From: Algoriphagus machipongonensis
GTDB taxonomy: Bacteria; Bacteroidota; Bacteroidia; Cytophagales; Cyclobacteriaceae
Length of the DNA: 64,000 nt
Direction: 5' to 3'
Assembly (NCBI RefSeq): GCF_000166275.1
Contig: NZ_CM001023.1
Location: 4,322,501-4,386,500, forward strand
Of this stretch, positions 17,996 through 27,700 are shown piece after piece (the first letter of the stretch is position 1; each line of letters starts with the position of its first letter). The position numbers and the translations under genes are program-made. Below the pieces are notes generated by a model that searched no databases, was not told the origin of the DNA, and saw nothing but the letters and a program-made list of their open reading frames with translations.

Positions 17996-18201
17996 AAAGT
18001 TTAAAGTGAGAAGTGAAAAGTGAAAAGTAAGTGGCCCATGAGTGCTGTTAACCACATGATATGTAACAGGGTTACCATTTGCATCTTGATTACAAAGACC
18101 TTTAATAAATAATCCCCCTGACATAGATTATCGTGAATGTCATACATCATATTTATAAAATTCTCTCCTCTACAGGCAGATTTAAACTAGGAGTCAAATA
18201 C

Positions 18202-19362
18202 TTAAATCTGTTTTTTCAGCAACTCCAAAAACTTTCGGTCTAGCTTTTCTCCATACCAATCTTCGTATGCTACATCTTTTCGCCCGGAATTCATCACGCC
18301 AAATGCGCCTGAGAATTCCCAGATTCCGAAACCTATTCCATTTTCCTTTAATACTTCTAGTACATCCCCAAACCAGCTGAGAAAAACATCATGTGGTGTT
18401 TCATTGTAGCAGCCACATTCTCCGCAGTGCACTCCTACTCCCTGATCCACCAATGCTTTCCAGGGAGCATAATACTTTCTGATTTCCTCGATATCCAAAA
18501 TCCTTTCTCCTTGTTTTAAGGGCCAATCTACCGGAGGAACATTCTCAGGGTCTTTATAAACCCAACCAGCTTTGTAATGCGATATAGGAAAAGGATGATA
18601 TCCACGACAGCTTTGTGCCAGCTCCAAATCCGCCAACTCAGGCATGGCTATTCCTCCGCCCCCATTTCCATCAGCTATAACCAATCTGGACTTTTTCACT
18701 GACTTAATCGTATTCAAGGCAGCTTCAGCCACCCGATGATAATCTGAAATATTTACTGGTCCTCCGGGGCTATGCTGGTCATTGGGATCTTCTCGCTGGA
18801 AAGGTTCGTTAACCAAATCAAAGCTTAATCTCTTCTTTGAGATTCCTTTATACCGCTTTGCCCACATTTCCCAGTGAGCACAGAATGCATCCTGCGCTTC
18901 CTGATCTTTCCATAGATTATAAGGCTCAACAAAACCTGCATTGATGCAAAAGCCTGGTGCTCGATGTAGATTCAGACTTACATGCAATCCCTGAGAAATA
19001 CAGCGCTCCACAAGTTCGTCCACTTTTTCCAAGCGACTTTCATCAAAGTTTAGCACTTCGTCAGGACGAATCGGACGAGAACGATCTATATCCAAATAGC
19101 TTGGATAAGAAATAGGAATTCGGGCGAAATCAAACCCCCAATCAGCAATCCATTTTACATATTCTGGTTTCGTCGGCCTACCACGATCCGGATGATCGGA
19201 GAAAAAATCTAATAGATTAAAACCCTTCCAGGCAGGAAGTTTATTTTTTGATTTAGCTGCCAAGTCAAATGCAGGTAATGAAGTGGTTCCTGCCAAGCTA
19301 AGCCCTGTACCGAGTAATGCAGATTTCTTGAGAAAGTCCCTGCGGGAATCTGGGGTATTCAT
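18202..19362 (-). CDS. Tat-exported glycoside hydrolase family 5 enzyme
   Basis: 386 residues. A twin-arginine signal (SRRDFLKK, then a mild hydrophobic stretch to about residue 32) is at the N-terminus. The barrel carries the GH5 residues: the acid/base Glu186 in FDLVNEP, His near NLHRAPG, and the nucleophile Glu315 in VHCGECG. Family members cleave beta-glucans, cellulose or mannans; the specificity cannot be read here. A Tat signal suggests folding in the cytoplasm before export. Its neighbour on the other strand is a small outer-membrane barrel. The 206 bp downstream (17996-18201) hold only short AAGTGAAA-type direct repeats. Confidence 0.88.
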   Translation of the reverse strand: MNTPDSRRDFLKKSALLGTGLSLAGTTSLPAFDLAAKSKNKLPAWKGFNLLDFFSDHPDRGRPTKPEYVKWIADWGFDFARIPISYPSYLDIDRSRPIRPDEVLNFDESRLEKVDELVERCISQGLHVSLNLHRAPGFCINAGFVEPYNLWKDQEAQDAFCAHWEMWAKRYKGISKKRLSFDLVNEPFQREDPNDQHSPGGPVNISDYHRVAEAALNTIKSVKKSRLVIADGNGGGGIAMPELADLELAQSCRGYHPFPISHYKAGWVYKDPENVPPVDWPLKQGERILDIEEIRKYYAPWKALVDQGVGVHCGECGCYNETPHDVFLSWFGDVLEVLKENGIGFGIWEFSGAFGVMNSGRKDVAYEDWYGEKLDRKFLELLKKQI

Positions 19363-19506
19363 AGGTAGATTAGGTTTGAAAGGATTAAGATACTAATGTC
19401 TTGGAAACCTATGGTTTTAATAAATCAAAAATATGTAGCTATATGAGAGCAAATTACTTAAACAATTCGCCCCAGATCTCTCGTATGAATACTTATCTGT
19501 TTACCT

Positions 19507-20202
19507 ATGCGAAAATCTATATTTACCTTATTTTTCTTACTATTAGCCATCAGTGTTCATGCACAATTTTTTATTGCAGGAGGGCATTTAAATGGAGGAA
19601 TTCCGGTTTCCAAATTGAAACAGGAAGTAGACAAAACGTTTTTCCCTACGATTTCGGGAATTCTTTTATATGAATTCTACAACCAACCCTTGCAAGTAGG
19701 CTTAGAATTGGGCTACGGGATCTATGGCACCAAAGTAGAAACAAGAGATGATTTTTATCCTGGTTTTAATGAGGAATACCGACTGAGAAGAAACAACAAT
19801 TACACTTCTGGCATGGCGGTCTTTCGATTTTTACCTTCGATGACTTCGAAGGTCACACCCTTTATTGAGATCCAGGCTGGGGCAAACTATCTCTATTCTA
19901 AATTTAAAATCCGTCCATCCATTTTCGAAGAAACCGTCGAAGTAGGCAAGGATATGGAAGATTGGTCCTTTGGTTATAAAATCGGAGGAGGCGTTCAAAT
20001 TCCTATTCCAGGATTGGAGGGAGGAAAAATTGAATTACGAGTAAATTACCAAGACGGAAACTCAATCAGGTTCCTAACCAAACCAGATACCCAGTATTTA
20101 CCCAATAAAGGTGATGGTGAGTTTGAATACAGTCCACGTCAAAGTCCCCTACAATTGATTACAGCTTCGGTAGGGATTGTGGTGTATGATGCGTTTAGGT
20201 GA
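19507..20202 (+). CDS. Small outer-membrane beta-barrel protein
   Basis: 231 residues with a clear signal peptide (MRKSIFTLFFLLLAISVHAQ). The mature part is made of amphipathic strands and aromatic girdle residues (VGLELGYGIYGTKVET, TPFIEIQAGANYLYSKF, SFGYKIGGGVQIPI) and resembles the OmpA/PorT-type eight-strand barrels common in Bacteroidota. No peptidoglycan-binding domain follows. It is convergent with the lipoprotein-peptide cluster, 76 bp away. A link to that cluster is possible but unproven. Confidence 0.75.
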   Translation: MRKSIFTLFFLLLAISVHAQFFIAGGHLNGGIPVSKLKQEVDKTFFPTISGILLYEFYNQPLQVGLELGYGIYGTKVETRDDFYPGFNEEYRLRRNNNYTSGMAVFRFLPSMTSKVTPFIEIQAGANYLYSKFKIRPSIFEETVEVGKDMEDWSFGYKIGGGVQIPIPGLEGGKIELRVNYQDGNSIRFLTKPDTQYLPNKGDGEFEYSPRQSPLQLITASVGIVVYDAFR

Positions 20203-20278
20203 AATATTTACCAAACTATAAAGTATAAACATCTATTCAATCTACTAACACCCCATATTAATTCAAAGTCTGAAATTT

Positions 20279-21397
20279 TCAAATAGGATCAACCGATATC
20301 AAATAATACTTAAATATATCTTCATCCTGATCTTTAGAGCTTTGAATTAATATTTTCCCTTCGACAGTTAGATGGAACGATTTCAAGTCAGGCTCAATCT
20401 CGGTAAGATCAAACTCTCCAATTTTTTCAAATGTATTATCAAATAATTCCAAAAATACCTTGTTAGACATCTGGTTTTCAAATACCATACGATACATTAA
20501 GTTATCGTCTAATCTAAATATGGATCCATAGTAAACATCATTATTCCACTTAGAGCCTACTTCACTATATTCAGCCATATCCTTAAAACCGTATGTTTTC
20601 TCTGGTAGGTCTTTTTGTTTTTTGAACAGCTCAGATTCATATAAAAAGTCAGATTGCTTCTGACTATTCAAATTAACCTTACTTATTTTATTAAAAAAAG
20701 GATACGATATAATTATTGTAGAATCAAAAACGGTTAAATATGGTGCATAGGAGTTAGATACTGTCATTGGCCCTTTTTCAAAAGAAATCCTGTGATTTAA
20801 CATTTGATCCATATCAAATAAAAAAGGAACTTCTTCAAAATCATTAAAATCATATTTTACCAAAGAAAACTTACCTGTTCGTACGTCCTTGATAATAAAT
20901 GCAAGGAAATCAGCATCAGGTGAGGCTGCTTGAAATGTATTATTCCTTCCATCTGCCCCGTTTATACTCTTCAGTTCCCCAAGACCATTATCCAATTCCC
21001 TAGTAATATTTAAGTCAACTGTATTTTCATCTTCTACAAAATAAATATCATTAGAATTTATGAAAACAACTCTATCCTTCACGAATGTAAAGTGACGGAA
21101 ATTTGGAATACTTCCTGGCCCTTCAACTGGCAATTCTCTTCCTGGTAAAATCCATATATTTTTATCACTAAAAGAAACACTATCTAATCGCCTATAGAAT
21201 TCATTAAAAATCAGAAATGATTTCTGAGCTCTATCGACTGGAGAAATAGAAAATGGGACCTGTGAAGACATACCCACTTCACCAATGTCTAAACTTATTT
21301 CCTCGCTGAAGGAAACTTGGTACTTTTGCACTGAGGATCTCTCCTCAGTGCATCCCCAAATTGTTGAAATTAAAACTAATAATGAAAGTCTTTTCAT
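20279..21397 (-). CDS. DUF4221-like beta-propeller lipoprotein (module 1)
   Basis: 372 residues. A lipoprotein signal ends at the lipobox IWGC, followed by TEER. The body consists of repeated strand-turn units typical of a propeller (HFTFVKDRVVFINSNDIYFV, YLTVFDSTIIISYPFFNKI, GKILIQSSKDQDED), resembling DUF4221 lipoproteins of Bacteroidota. The function is unknown. Its ATG overlaps the stop of the small secreted peptide gene (ATGA at 21397-21394), so the two are translated together. It is the last gene of a co-oriented cluster that has a second peptide-lipoprotein pair upstream. It could be a receptor, export factor or immunity-like partner of the peptide (inference). Confidence 0.7.
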   Translation of the reverse strand: MKRLSLLVLISTIWGCTEERSSVQKYQVSFSEEISLDIGEVGMSSQVPFSISPVDRAQKSFLIFNEFYRRLDSVSFSDKNIWILPGRELPVEGPGSIPNFRHFTFVKDRVVFINSNDIYFVEDENTVDLNITRELDNGLGELKSINGADGRNNTFQAASPDADFLAFIIKDVRTGKFSLVKYDFNDFEEVPFLFDMDQMLNHRISFEKGPMTVSNSYAPYLTVFDSTIIISYPFFNKISKVNLNSQKQSDFLYESELFKKQKDLPEKTYGFKDMAEYSEVGSKWNNDVYYGSIFRLDDNLMYRMVFENQMSNKVFLELFDNTFEKIGEFDLTEIEPDLKSFHLTVEGKILIQSSKDQDEDIFKYYLISVDPI

Positions 21398-21639
21398 TCG
21401 GGAATAACTGGCAATTCACCACAGCTACTATTAGGTCCGTCATAAGACATTTCAACTACATATTGGTGATTATTATCACATAAATCCACTATAGTATAAG
21501 TCCCAGCACAAAGATTCTGTGATATATCCATTATCATACTTGCAACATTTTCAGCTCCACAAGCATTAAAGGTATCTTCTTTGGCAAACCCAGAAAAGCA
21601 AATAAGGCTAAAAGCTAATCCAATTAGTAATTTTTTCAT
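21394..21639 (-). CDS. Small secreted four-cysteine peptide (module 1)
   Basis: 81 residues. A Sec signal (MKKLLIGLAFSLICFSGFA) would leave a mature peptide of about 62 residues, acidic, with four Cys (NAC, NLC, DLC, SSC). There are 16 residues between the first two Cys. The tail SCGELPVIPE resembles the tail SCHLPPVTVE of the peptide at 23054-23272, which also has four Cys and the same 16-residue first spacing. No known family was recognised; the set-up recalls NVEAL-type small secreted proteins of Bacteroides found beside propeller lipoproteins. It is translationally coupled to the lipoprotein gene and preceded by a shared upstream block. Confidence 0.7.
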   Translation of the reverse strand: MKKLLIGLAFSLICFSGFAKEDTFNACGAENVASMIMDISQNLCAGTYTIVDLCDNNHQYVVEMSYDGPNSSCGELPVIPE

Positions 21640-21754
21640 AATTGTTAAAGAATTAAATATACTCCCATTCGCTTCGTGCAGGGAAGGAAAAACCCCTAAA
21701 AAATCGCATTTACCGGTAACCTTGAAATTTCGTTTGAAATCTACCCCCCACCGA
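21640..21754 (-). promoter_or_regulatory. Conserved upstream block, copy 1
   Basis: Read on the minus strand: a G-tract TCGGTGGGGGGTA (21754-21742), 23 bases, TACCGGT (21718-21712), then GATTTTTTAGGGGTTTTTCC, CCCT and a TATATTTA candidate -7 box before the ATG at 21639. The same elements in the same order and spacing precede the second peptide gene at 23272. The block is either a regulated promoter or an RNA leader. The rest of the gap to the next gene (21755-21923) is AT-rich with no clear feature. Confidence 0.65.
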
Positions 21755-21923
21755 CTAAAAACGCAAGTAAAATGAACTATTTTTTAAAAAAAATAATAAA
21801 ATTATTAGTTTAAAGGATAAATCATTGATGATCAAATATTAAAAACTTCCAGTTCTCCATCAATTAATATTCTACAGACAAGAATAAACACTCAAAAAAA
21901 CGCCAAATAGAAATTTTCTAATC

Positions 21924-23009
21924 TTAATTAGATTCCCCCAGTTTATATTTCACCTTCACCAAAATCATCTCTTCAACTTCCTGATGATATCTCACCAGAT
22001 ATATTTCGGAGTCATTTGCCCAGAGAATCATCTGAAATGGATCAACTGGTGTTGAGTAAGTTTTCCCCTTCTCAAGATCTTCAATAAACAATACTCCGTA
22101 GTCTCTAACTTTATTCCGGTTTTCATCCTTGAATATTACCCCTAAAGAAACTGCGCGGTTAGAACTGGCTAATTTCATATCATAATTATGATCGCTCATA
22201 GAAGCTTGAAACCACTCCTCCCCATTCTTTTTTGCAACTAAATCATAAAAGAGAAATGACGACCCAATATCATAGGAATCCTGTAGATTCCCAGCTTCAT
22301 TATACTTATTAATCGTAGAAGAACCCACAGTCTCTCTAATGTAGAATTCATCATTTAGCGCATCAAAATTGATAAGACCTTGGCTACGTACATATGATTT
22401 TACTTTTTTTCTCTCTTCACCAAACTCACCGAAAGAAGTTTTCAGCTTGCCCGAATTCATATCGAATACTCCAATAAATCTTGTTTCATTTACAAATGCC
22501 CTATGGTCTTCCAACTTAGCGCTCAATAATCCTATATAGAACTCTTGTCGACTTGGATTATAGTAAAACACCTGACCATAAGGCATATACATATAGGTAA
22601 ATTCTTGGATGCCGCTTAAATTCACTTCCTTTTCTATTTCAAGCTTTGAATCCAAATGAATGATCTTGCTCCGTTGAGGAAAAAAAAGAATCAAGGAGCT
22701 ATCTGCTTCTTGATAGAGTACTTGGAGCATATTGACCTGAGGTAATACCAAATTAGTTGTGTCCAAATTAACAGACCTGACCATAGAATCTTTCTCTATA
22801 TCAAACCAATAAAGTTCTAACTCTTGATGTATCAGTACAAAATTATTTTGATCCGACATTCGGTACTTCGTCCCAAGATATCTAAAATTCCCTCCTTTGA
22901 ACACAGTAGTATCATAGCCTACAATTTCAAGAGGAAGATCCTGAGTTGTTTTCCTATTACAGGAGATGATTGTAATTCCTAAAAGGATAAATAGGTAAAT
23001 TTTTTTCAT
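21924..23009 (-). CDS. DUF4221-like beta-propeller lipoprotein (module 2)
   Basis: 361 residues. The lipoprotein signal ends at IISC, followed by NRKTTQD. The mature protein has propeller-like strand repeats (FVLIHQELELYWFDIEKDS, SSLILFFPQRSKIIHLDS, FIGVFDMNSGKLKTSFGEFG), resembling DUF4221 and the 6-bladed propeller lipoproteins of Bacteroidota. The function is unknown. The start ATG at 23009 lies a few bases after an intrinsic terminator that separates it from the peptide gene. Expression therefore probably depends on read-through and would be lower than that of the peptide. Confidence 0.7.
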   Translation of the reverse strand: MKKIYLFILLGITIISCNRKTTQDLPLEIVGYDTTVFKGGNFRYLGTKYRMSDQNNFVLIHQELELYWFDIEKDSMVRSVNLDTTNLVLPQVNMLQVLYQEADSSLILFFPQRSKIIHLDSKLEIEKEVNLSGIQEFTYMYMPYGQVFYYNPSRQEFYIGLLSAKLEDHRAFVNETRFIGVFDMNSGKLKTSFGEFGEERKKVKSYVRSQGLINFDALNDEFYIRETVGSSTINKYNEAGNLQDSYDIGSSFLFYDLVAKKNGEEWFQASMSDHNYDMKLASSNRAVSLGVIFKDENRNKVRDYGVLFIEDLEKGKTYSTPVDPFQMILWANDSEIYLVRYHQEVEEMILVKVKYKLGESN

Positions 23010-23012
23010 AGC

Positions 23013-23044
23013 AAAAAAACAGAGCCAATTAAATTGGCTCTGTT
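23013..23044 (-). terminator. Intrinsic terminator between peptide gene 2 and its lipoprotein gene
   Basis: AACAGAGCCAATT and AATTGGCTCTGTT form a perfect 27-base palindrome (23018-23044). On the minus strand it is followed by a run of seven T. It would set a step in transcript level inside the module. Confidence 0.85.
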
Positions 23045-23053
23045 ACTTTATAA

Positions 23054-23272
23054 TTACTCAACAGTAACTGGTGGTAAATGGCAAGATTGTACTTGCTCCC
23101 CATTTGGACAATTATATAGCGCACACTGAATTCCAGTAATAGGATCAATTGTCTCACTTCCAGGAATTAGAACACAAGTCATTGTCTCTTCTTCAGCCTG
23201 AACAGGCTGAATAGCCAAAGTACAAAACGCTAAACCAAATAAAGTCAGCATAGATAAAACTTTAATTTTCAT
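23054..23272 (-). CDS. Small secreted four-cysteine peptide (module 2)
   Basis: 72 residues. A Sec signal with an A-x-A type site (IQPVQA, then EEET) would leave a mature peptide of about 46 residues. Four Cys are present (MTC, IQC, YNC, QSC), with 16 residues between the first two, as in the peptide at 21394-21639. The C-terminus SCHLPPVTVE parallels SCGELPVIPE of that peptide. The net charge is negative, so it does not look like a cationic antimicrobial peptide. No family was recognised. The gene has its own conserved upstream block and a terminator immediately downstream, as expected for an abundantly expressed small protein. Confidence 0.7.
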   Translation of the reverse strand: MKIKVLSMLTLFGLAFCTLAIQPVQAEEETMTCVLIPGSETIDPITGIQCALYNCPNGEQVQSCHLPPVTVE

Positions 23273-23389
23273 GATTTTAAATTACTAAAATAAAGTCCCC
23301 AATTCACTCCATGTAGGGTGAGGAAAAAATCCCTAAAAATCAAAAACACCGGTATATTTGAGTCTTCATTTCCAATTTACCCCCCCCGA
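23273..23389 (-). promoter_or_regulatory. Conserved upstream block, copy 2
   Basis: Minus strand: G-tract TCGGGGGGGGTA (23389-23378), 23 bases, TACCGGT (23354-23348), then GATTTTTAGGGATTTTTTCC, CACCCTACATGGAGTGAAT and TTATTTTA shortly before the ATG at 23272. The order and spacing match copy 1 at 21640-21754. The segment AGGG...CCT..CCCT could form a small stem or a factor-binding dyad. Confidence 0.65.
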
Positions 23390-23477
23390 TTTTGAAAATC
23401 AAAGTTTTTAGTTATTAAAACTGACAGGTTAGTTTACAAAGCAATTTTTAAGTTTTAAAATACATTGTAAAACCTAT

Positions 23478-24662
23478 TTACTCCACCATTCTGATTTTAT
23501 AAAACAGATTATAATCCCGCTCTACTGCTCCGTCTGCAGCTTTTATAATTAAAGTTCCGTCAGACAATCCCAAGTTGACTGATCCTGCTACAGGAAGCTC
23601 ATTGAGGATTCCGACTTGCTGATCTCCTTTGACTATTATGAAGCGAGGTTTTCTATAGGCTACCAAATCCTTTTGATTTGCAGGATTTTGGGTGTAACCT
23701 TCCCCTTTTGATTGAAATTCTATTATTACATCCTCAGGGATAGCGGTATAAAACATGGCCAATTGATATTCCCCAAAACTCTTCACATCGCTAAATGATG
23801 GATAAAGACGGCTATCGCGTTCAGGATCCGGTATTTCCTGATCACGGTCAGGATGTGATAAGGCAACAGCCGTTTCATTGATTAGAGAGTTTCCATCAAA
23901 ATCATATAAGAAGAGTTGGTTTCCGATTGGAGGTAATATTGCAGCTCTTTTACTTTCTACATCGAAAGACAAATAAGGGAAACTCTGCCCTATCCATCGA
24001 TTTGTGCTGCGGGGAGCCCAAGCCTCCGGATACAGACTGAAATAGCTGACAGTATCCTGATTAGAGTCATAATAAAAACCTGTTTTTACTCGATTGTAAA
24101 ATCCTCCTCCGATTTTGTCGGGATCCATTTCACCCGGATTATACGTGTTTACCTCTTCACCCAATATAAAAACTTCATCCCACTCTGTCCATGGAGTAAA
24201 TGTCTGACGGAAAAAGTTGATGAATATACCAGCCCCAAAACCTTCAGCTGGGCCCTGTATCTTTTCCAACTTCTGAAAACTCCTGTCATAAACATGGAAA
24301 TCCATAGTCGCTGACATTTCTTTAAAAATAAAGCGGTCCTTTCCCAAAAATCTTCCCTCTAGAAAAAACTGAATCTGATTTGGTCCTTCTCCTACCAGTT
24401 CCACTTCTTTGATCATTTCCCCCTTTCCATCAACCAGGAGGACTTTGCTTCCTCGCTGTTCTTTCACCAAATACTGATCAAGATCCTCTTGATAATCCAA
24501 TAGAACAACGTTTTCCAGCACATCCACCATAACAGAATCGTAGACTTCAAATCGTAGTTCTTGATAGGGATCTATCACATTTGATTCTGGTGATTTTTCT
24601 GAACAGGAAAAAAGCAGTGTTCCAAAAAGTACACTGAGAGCAAGAAGTGAGGATTTTTTCAT
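23478..24662 (-). CDS. 6-bladed beta-propeller-type lipoprotein
   Basis: 394 residues. The lipoprotein signal ends at LLFSC, followed by SEKSPES, an acidic stretch that may serve surface export. The strand repeats (YLVKEQRGSKVLLVDGKGE, MIKEVELVGEGPNQI, LFLYDFDGNSLINE) fit the 6-bladed propeller lipoproteins of Bacteroidota. The function is unknown. Unlike the two downstream lipoproteins, it has no small peptide gene of its own. It starts 68 bp after the RND pump gene, with a weak hairpin (GGTTTTTCAG / CTGAAAACC on the minus strand) in the gap, and may belong to that operon. Its role could link the pump to the peptide modules (speculation). Confidence 0.7.
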   Translation of the reverse strand: MKKSSLLALSVLFGTLLFSCSEKSPESNVIDPYQELRFEVYDSVMVDVLENVVLLDYQEDLDQYLVKEQRGSKVLLVDGKGEMIKEVELVGEGPNQIQFFLEGRFLGKDRFIFKEMSATMDFHVYDRSFQKLEKIQGPAEGFGAGIFINFFRQTFTPWTEWDEVFILGEEVNTYNPGEMDPDKIGGGFYNRVKTGFYYDSNQDTVSYFSLYPEAWAPRSTNRWIGQSFPYLSFDVESKRAAILPPIGNQLFLYDFDGNSLINETAVALSHPDRDQEIPDPERDSRLYPSFSDVKSFGEYQLAMFYTAIPEDVIIEFQSKGEGYTQNPANQKDLVAYRKPRFIIVKGDQQVGILNELPVAGSVNLGLSDGTLIIKAADGAVERDYNLFYKIRMVE

Positions 24663-24730
24663 CTGAAAGAATTGGGGTTTTCAGGTTAGTCTGAAAAACC
24701 TAGAATTATAGGACAATTGAAATTAAAAAA

Positions 24731-27700
24731 TTATCCTTTTTTCCTTTTCCAGAAAAACCATCTTCTCTTGCGCTTGGGCTTCTTCACTTGCATCTCTGAT
24801 TTGAGAGGAGGTTCCGCTCCTGATTGTGCCGCTGCAAGAGACTCTTTTCTCCATAAAAAGACTGGAAGTATCCAAAAAACACCTACCATACTGAATGCCA
24901 GCCCCCCAATCGTTCCTATCGCCAATGAGAACCAAAAAATTTCATTTTGTCCCTCCATGATGAATGGAATCAATCCAAAACAAGTAGATAGCACAGTCAA
25001 TAAAATTGGAATTGCTTTTCCAGCGACTGACTTCAGAACATTCCTATTATAAATTCCCTGATTTCTATTATTTAAATCATTGATGATGAAAATTCCGGCA
25101 TTCACAGCCAAGCCTCCTAACATCACAAAGGCCGCATATCCTCCTTGATCAAAATAGAAGTCAAAGAGTGAAAATATGAGGAAAAGCCCGATAAAGCTGA
25201 TAGGTATGATAGCAATGATATAAATAGGTTGCTTCAGGTTTTCGAATAAAACGGAGCAAATCAAGAATATTCCAATAATCAAAAATCCTAACAAGCTGTA
25301 TTGCCTTTTTGCTCTTTCATAACTATAGTAGTAACTCTGTTTTTTGGCTTCATACCCTATCGGCATGATTTGTTTCATTTCGTCCAAAACCTCTTCCAAG
25401 TACTCATTTCCAAACTTCGCAGATCCCATATAATCGAATGATAGAATTCTGATGTATTGGCGATCTTCCTTCTTTAAGGCATTAGTTGTGGTTTCTTTTG
25501 TCAGGGTTCCATAATCGGAAACTTTGTAAATACGACTTTCTCCACCAATCAAACTTTTGCTTTCTAAATCAAACTTGCTGAAATCTTTGGAGTCACTTTC
25601 TTGAACCAACAAACCATAGTTTTTATCCTCCAAGTTTAGAATTGCAGAAGCCCCACGTGGTTTAGCCAAATCCAAAAGGGAGCTAATTAATTCGTATTGG
25701 TTCATACCCCCTAACGCCAACTGATTTTGGTTCAGTCGCAGAACATATTCATCTGTTTTTTGCTCCCCATAGTTTCGTTCATTGGTATTGACCTCCTGAA
25801 TTCTCTTATGTTTCAATAATTTCTCCGACATGACATTAGCCTGCTTCTCGAGCTCATCAAAATTATATCCTTTCATCTCCACCTTGTAGGAAGGGATCGA
25901 CTCCCCTCCAGGCCCCGTATAAAATCCCTGCCCTACCCCATAAATATTCCAATTGGCTCCACTCCAATCTGTAGATTTAACAGATAACTTTCCTTTAAGC
26001 TGATAAGGCAAAGCACTATTTTCATAGGCCTCTTTAAAAGTAATAACAATGGAAGCTTGCTGTCCTGAGTAAATGGAAGTGACAAATTTATCTATTCCCT
26101 CCACGCCATCTAGATAGGCCTCAAACTCCTTCATTATGAAATCCATCTGTTCTAGGGTGTTCCCAAAAGGAAGGCGAGCATAGACAAACAAACGAGTTTC
26201 CTCTGGCTGTCTATAGCTTGATTTTTCATAAGTACCACGAACAAACATTCGAAGAGCGCCTCCTAAAGCCTTGTCCACATAGGGCCTAACCTCCTCCTGA
26301 TAAAATGTATTACCTACGGTTTTGTTGTACCATTCATGATCATCCCATTTGGCGGGTAAAAAGAATATAGGCGTCCCAAAAAGTAGGATCAATAAAAACA
26401 CAAAGACTTTTCTATGAGAAGCTGTCCAAGCAATCCCTTTTTCATAAAGGCCTAAATACTTTGCTCTTTTTTTAAGCTGAGGGATACTGAGTTTTCTACC
26501 TTTTTTGACAGATTCCTTAAATAAAACTTGGTAAAAAGCTGGAGTGAAAAACAAGGCAATCAAAAGTGAAATTCCCAACATCACGGAAACCACGATGGAA
26601 AATTCAGTCAAATTCTTTCTATCCTCTTCAGGTAAGAAAAAGACAATCATCAAAGCCGCAATGGTTGTTAAAGACGCGGCAAGCAAAGCCAAAAACACTT
26701 TCCTGTTTTTATGCTTATGCAAATGGTCAATCATGATAATGGCATTATCCACGATCAACCCAAAACTAATCGTCAGGCCTGCTAAAGAATACAAATGGAT
26801 ATCTACTTTTAGAAAATAGATCACCATTGCGCATAAACTCAAATTGGCAATAATGCCCAAAAACAAAATACTGAGGTACTTTATATTTCTATTGATCAGG
26901 AATATGAAGAGAACCAAAATCAATATGGAAAGCCCAGATCTCTTATAAATTTTATCCAGTTCCTCTTCCAAATACTCGGTATCATCTCTCTCTAGCCGTA
27001 CATCAAAACCTGCGGGAAGAGATTGAGAAGCAGTTTGCAAGGATTCTTTTAAGCTTGAGGCCAAAAGCACTTTGTTTACCCCATCCCTATTAAAAATAGA
27101 AATCGTCACTGAGTTATTCCCATTGATCCGGAAATAGCTCGTTGGCTCAGCTTCCTCTAGCGTAAGTTTGGCTACATCTTTTAGCCTAACCTCTATACCA
27201 TCTACTTCCTTTACCCTTAACTCTTCTAGCTGACTCAATTCTTTTAAAGCTCGATCTACTTCGATAAATAGGGTTTCTCCTTTGGAATTGAGAACTGCTC
27301 CAGGATAGTTAATCCCAAAAGCCTGATTGATAGCAGACTCTAAATTTGATTTGGAGATATTCAGGGATTGTAGCTTTTGAATGTCATATGTCACAAAGAC
27401 CTGCAAGTCATTTGCTCCCCTCACCAAAACTTCCTCCACCTCTTCAAATTTGGTCAAAGCAGGCTTCAGGATATCCTCTGTTATTTTTTTGATCTCAAAG
27501 GAAGCGAAAGGGCCGTTGACACTGTAGGTTAAAATTGGAGTTTTTGAATCCGTCCTAGATTCTGCACTTTGAGAAACACTAGGGTAGCTAACTTGAGGAT
27601 CAAGCTGGGGATATACTTGTCGAATCATGGAAGAAACTTCAAATCGTTTCATTTCCATATCCGATTTTTTATCGAAATGAAGAGTGATGTATCCCCGATT

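Noticed and set aside
17996..18201. Tandem AAGTGAAA-type repeats as a regulatory array
   Set aside because: Only three or four imperfect units in AT-rich DNA and no clear promoter; probably simple-sequence drift.
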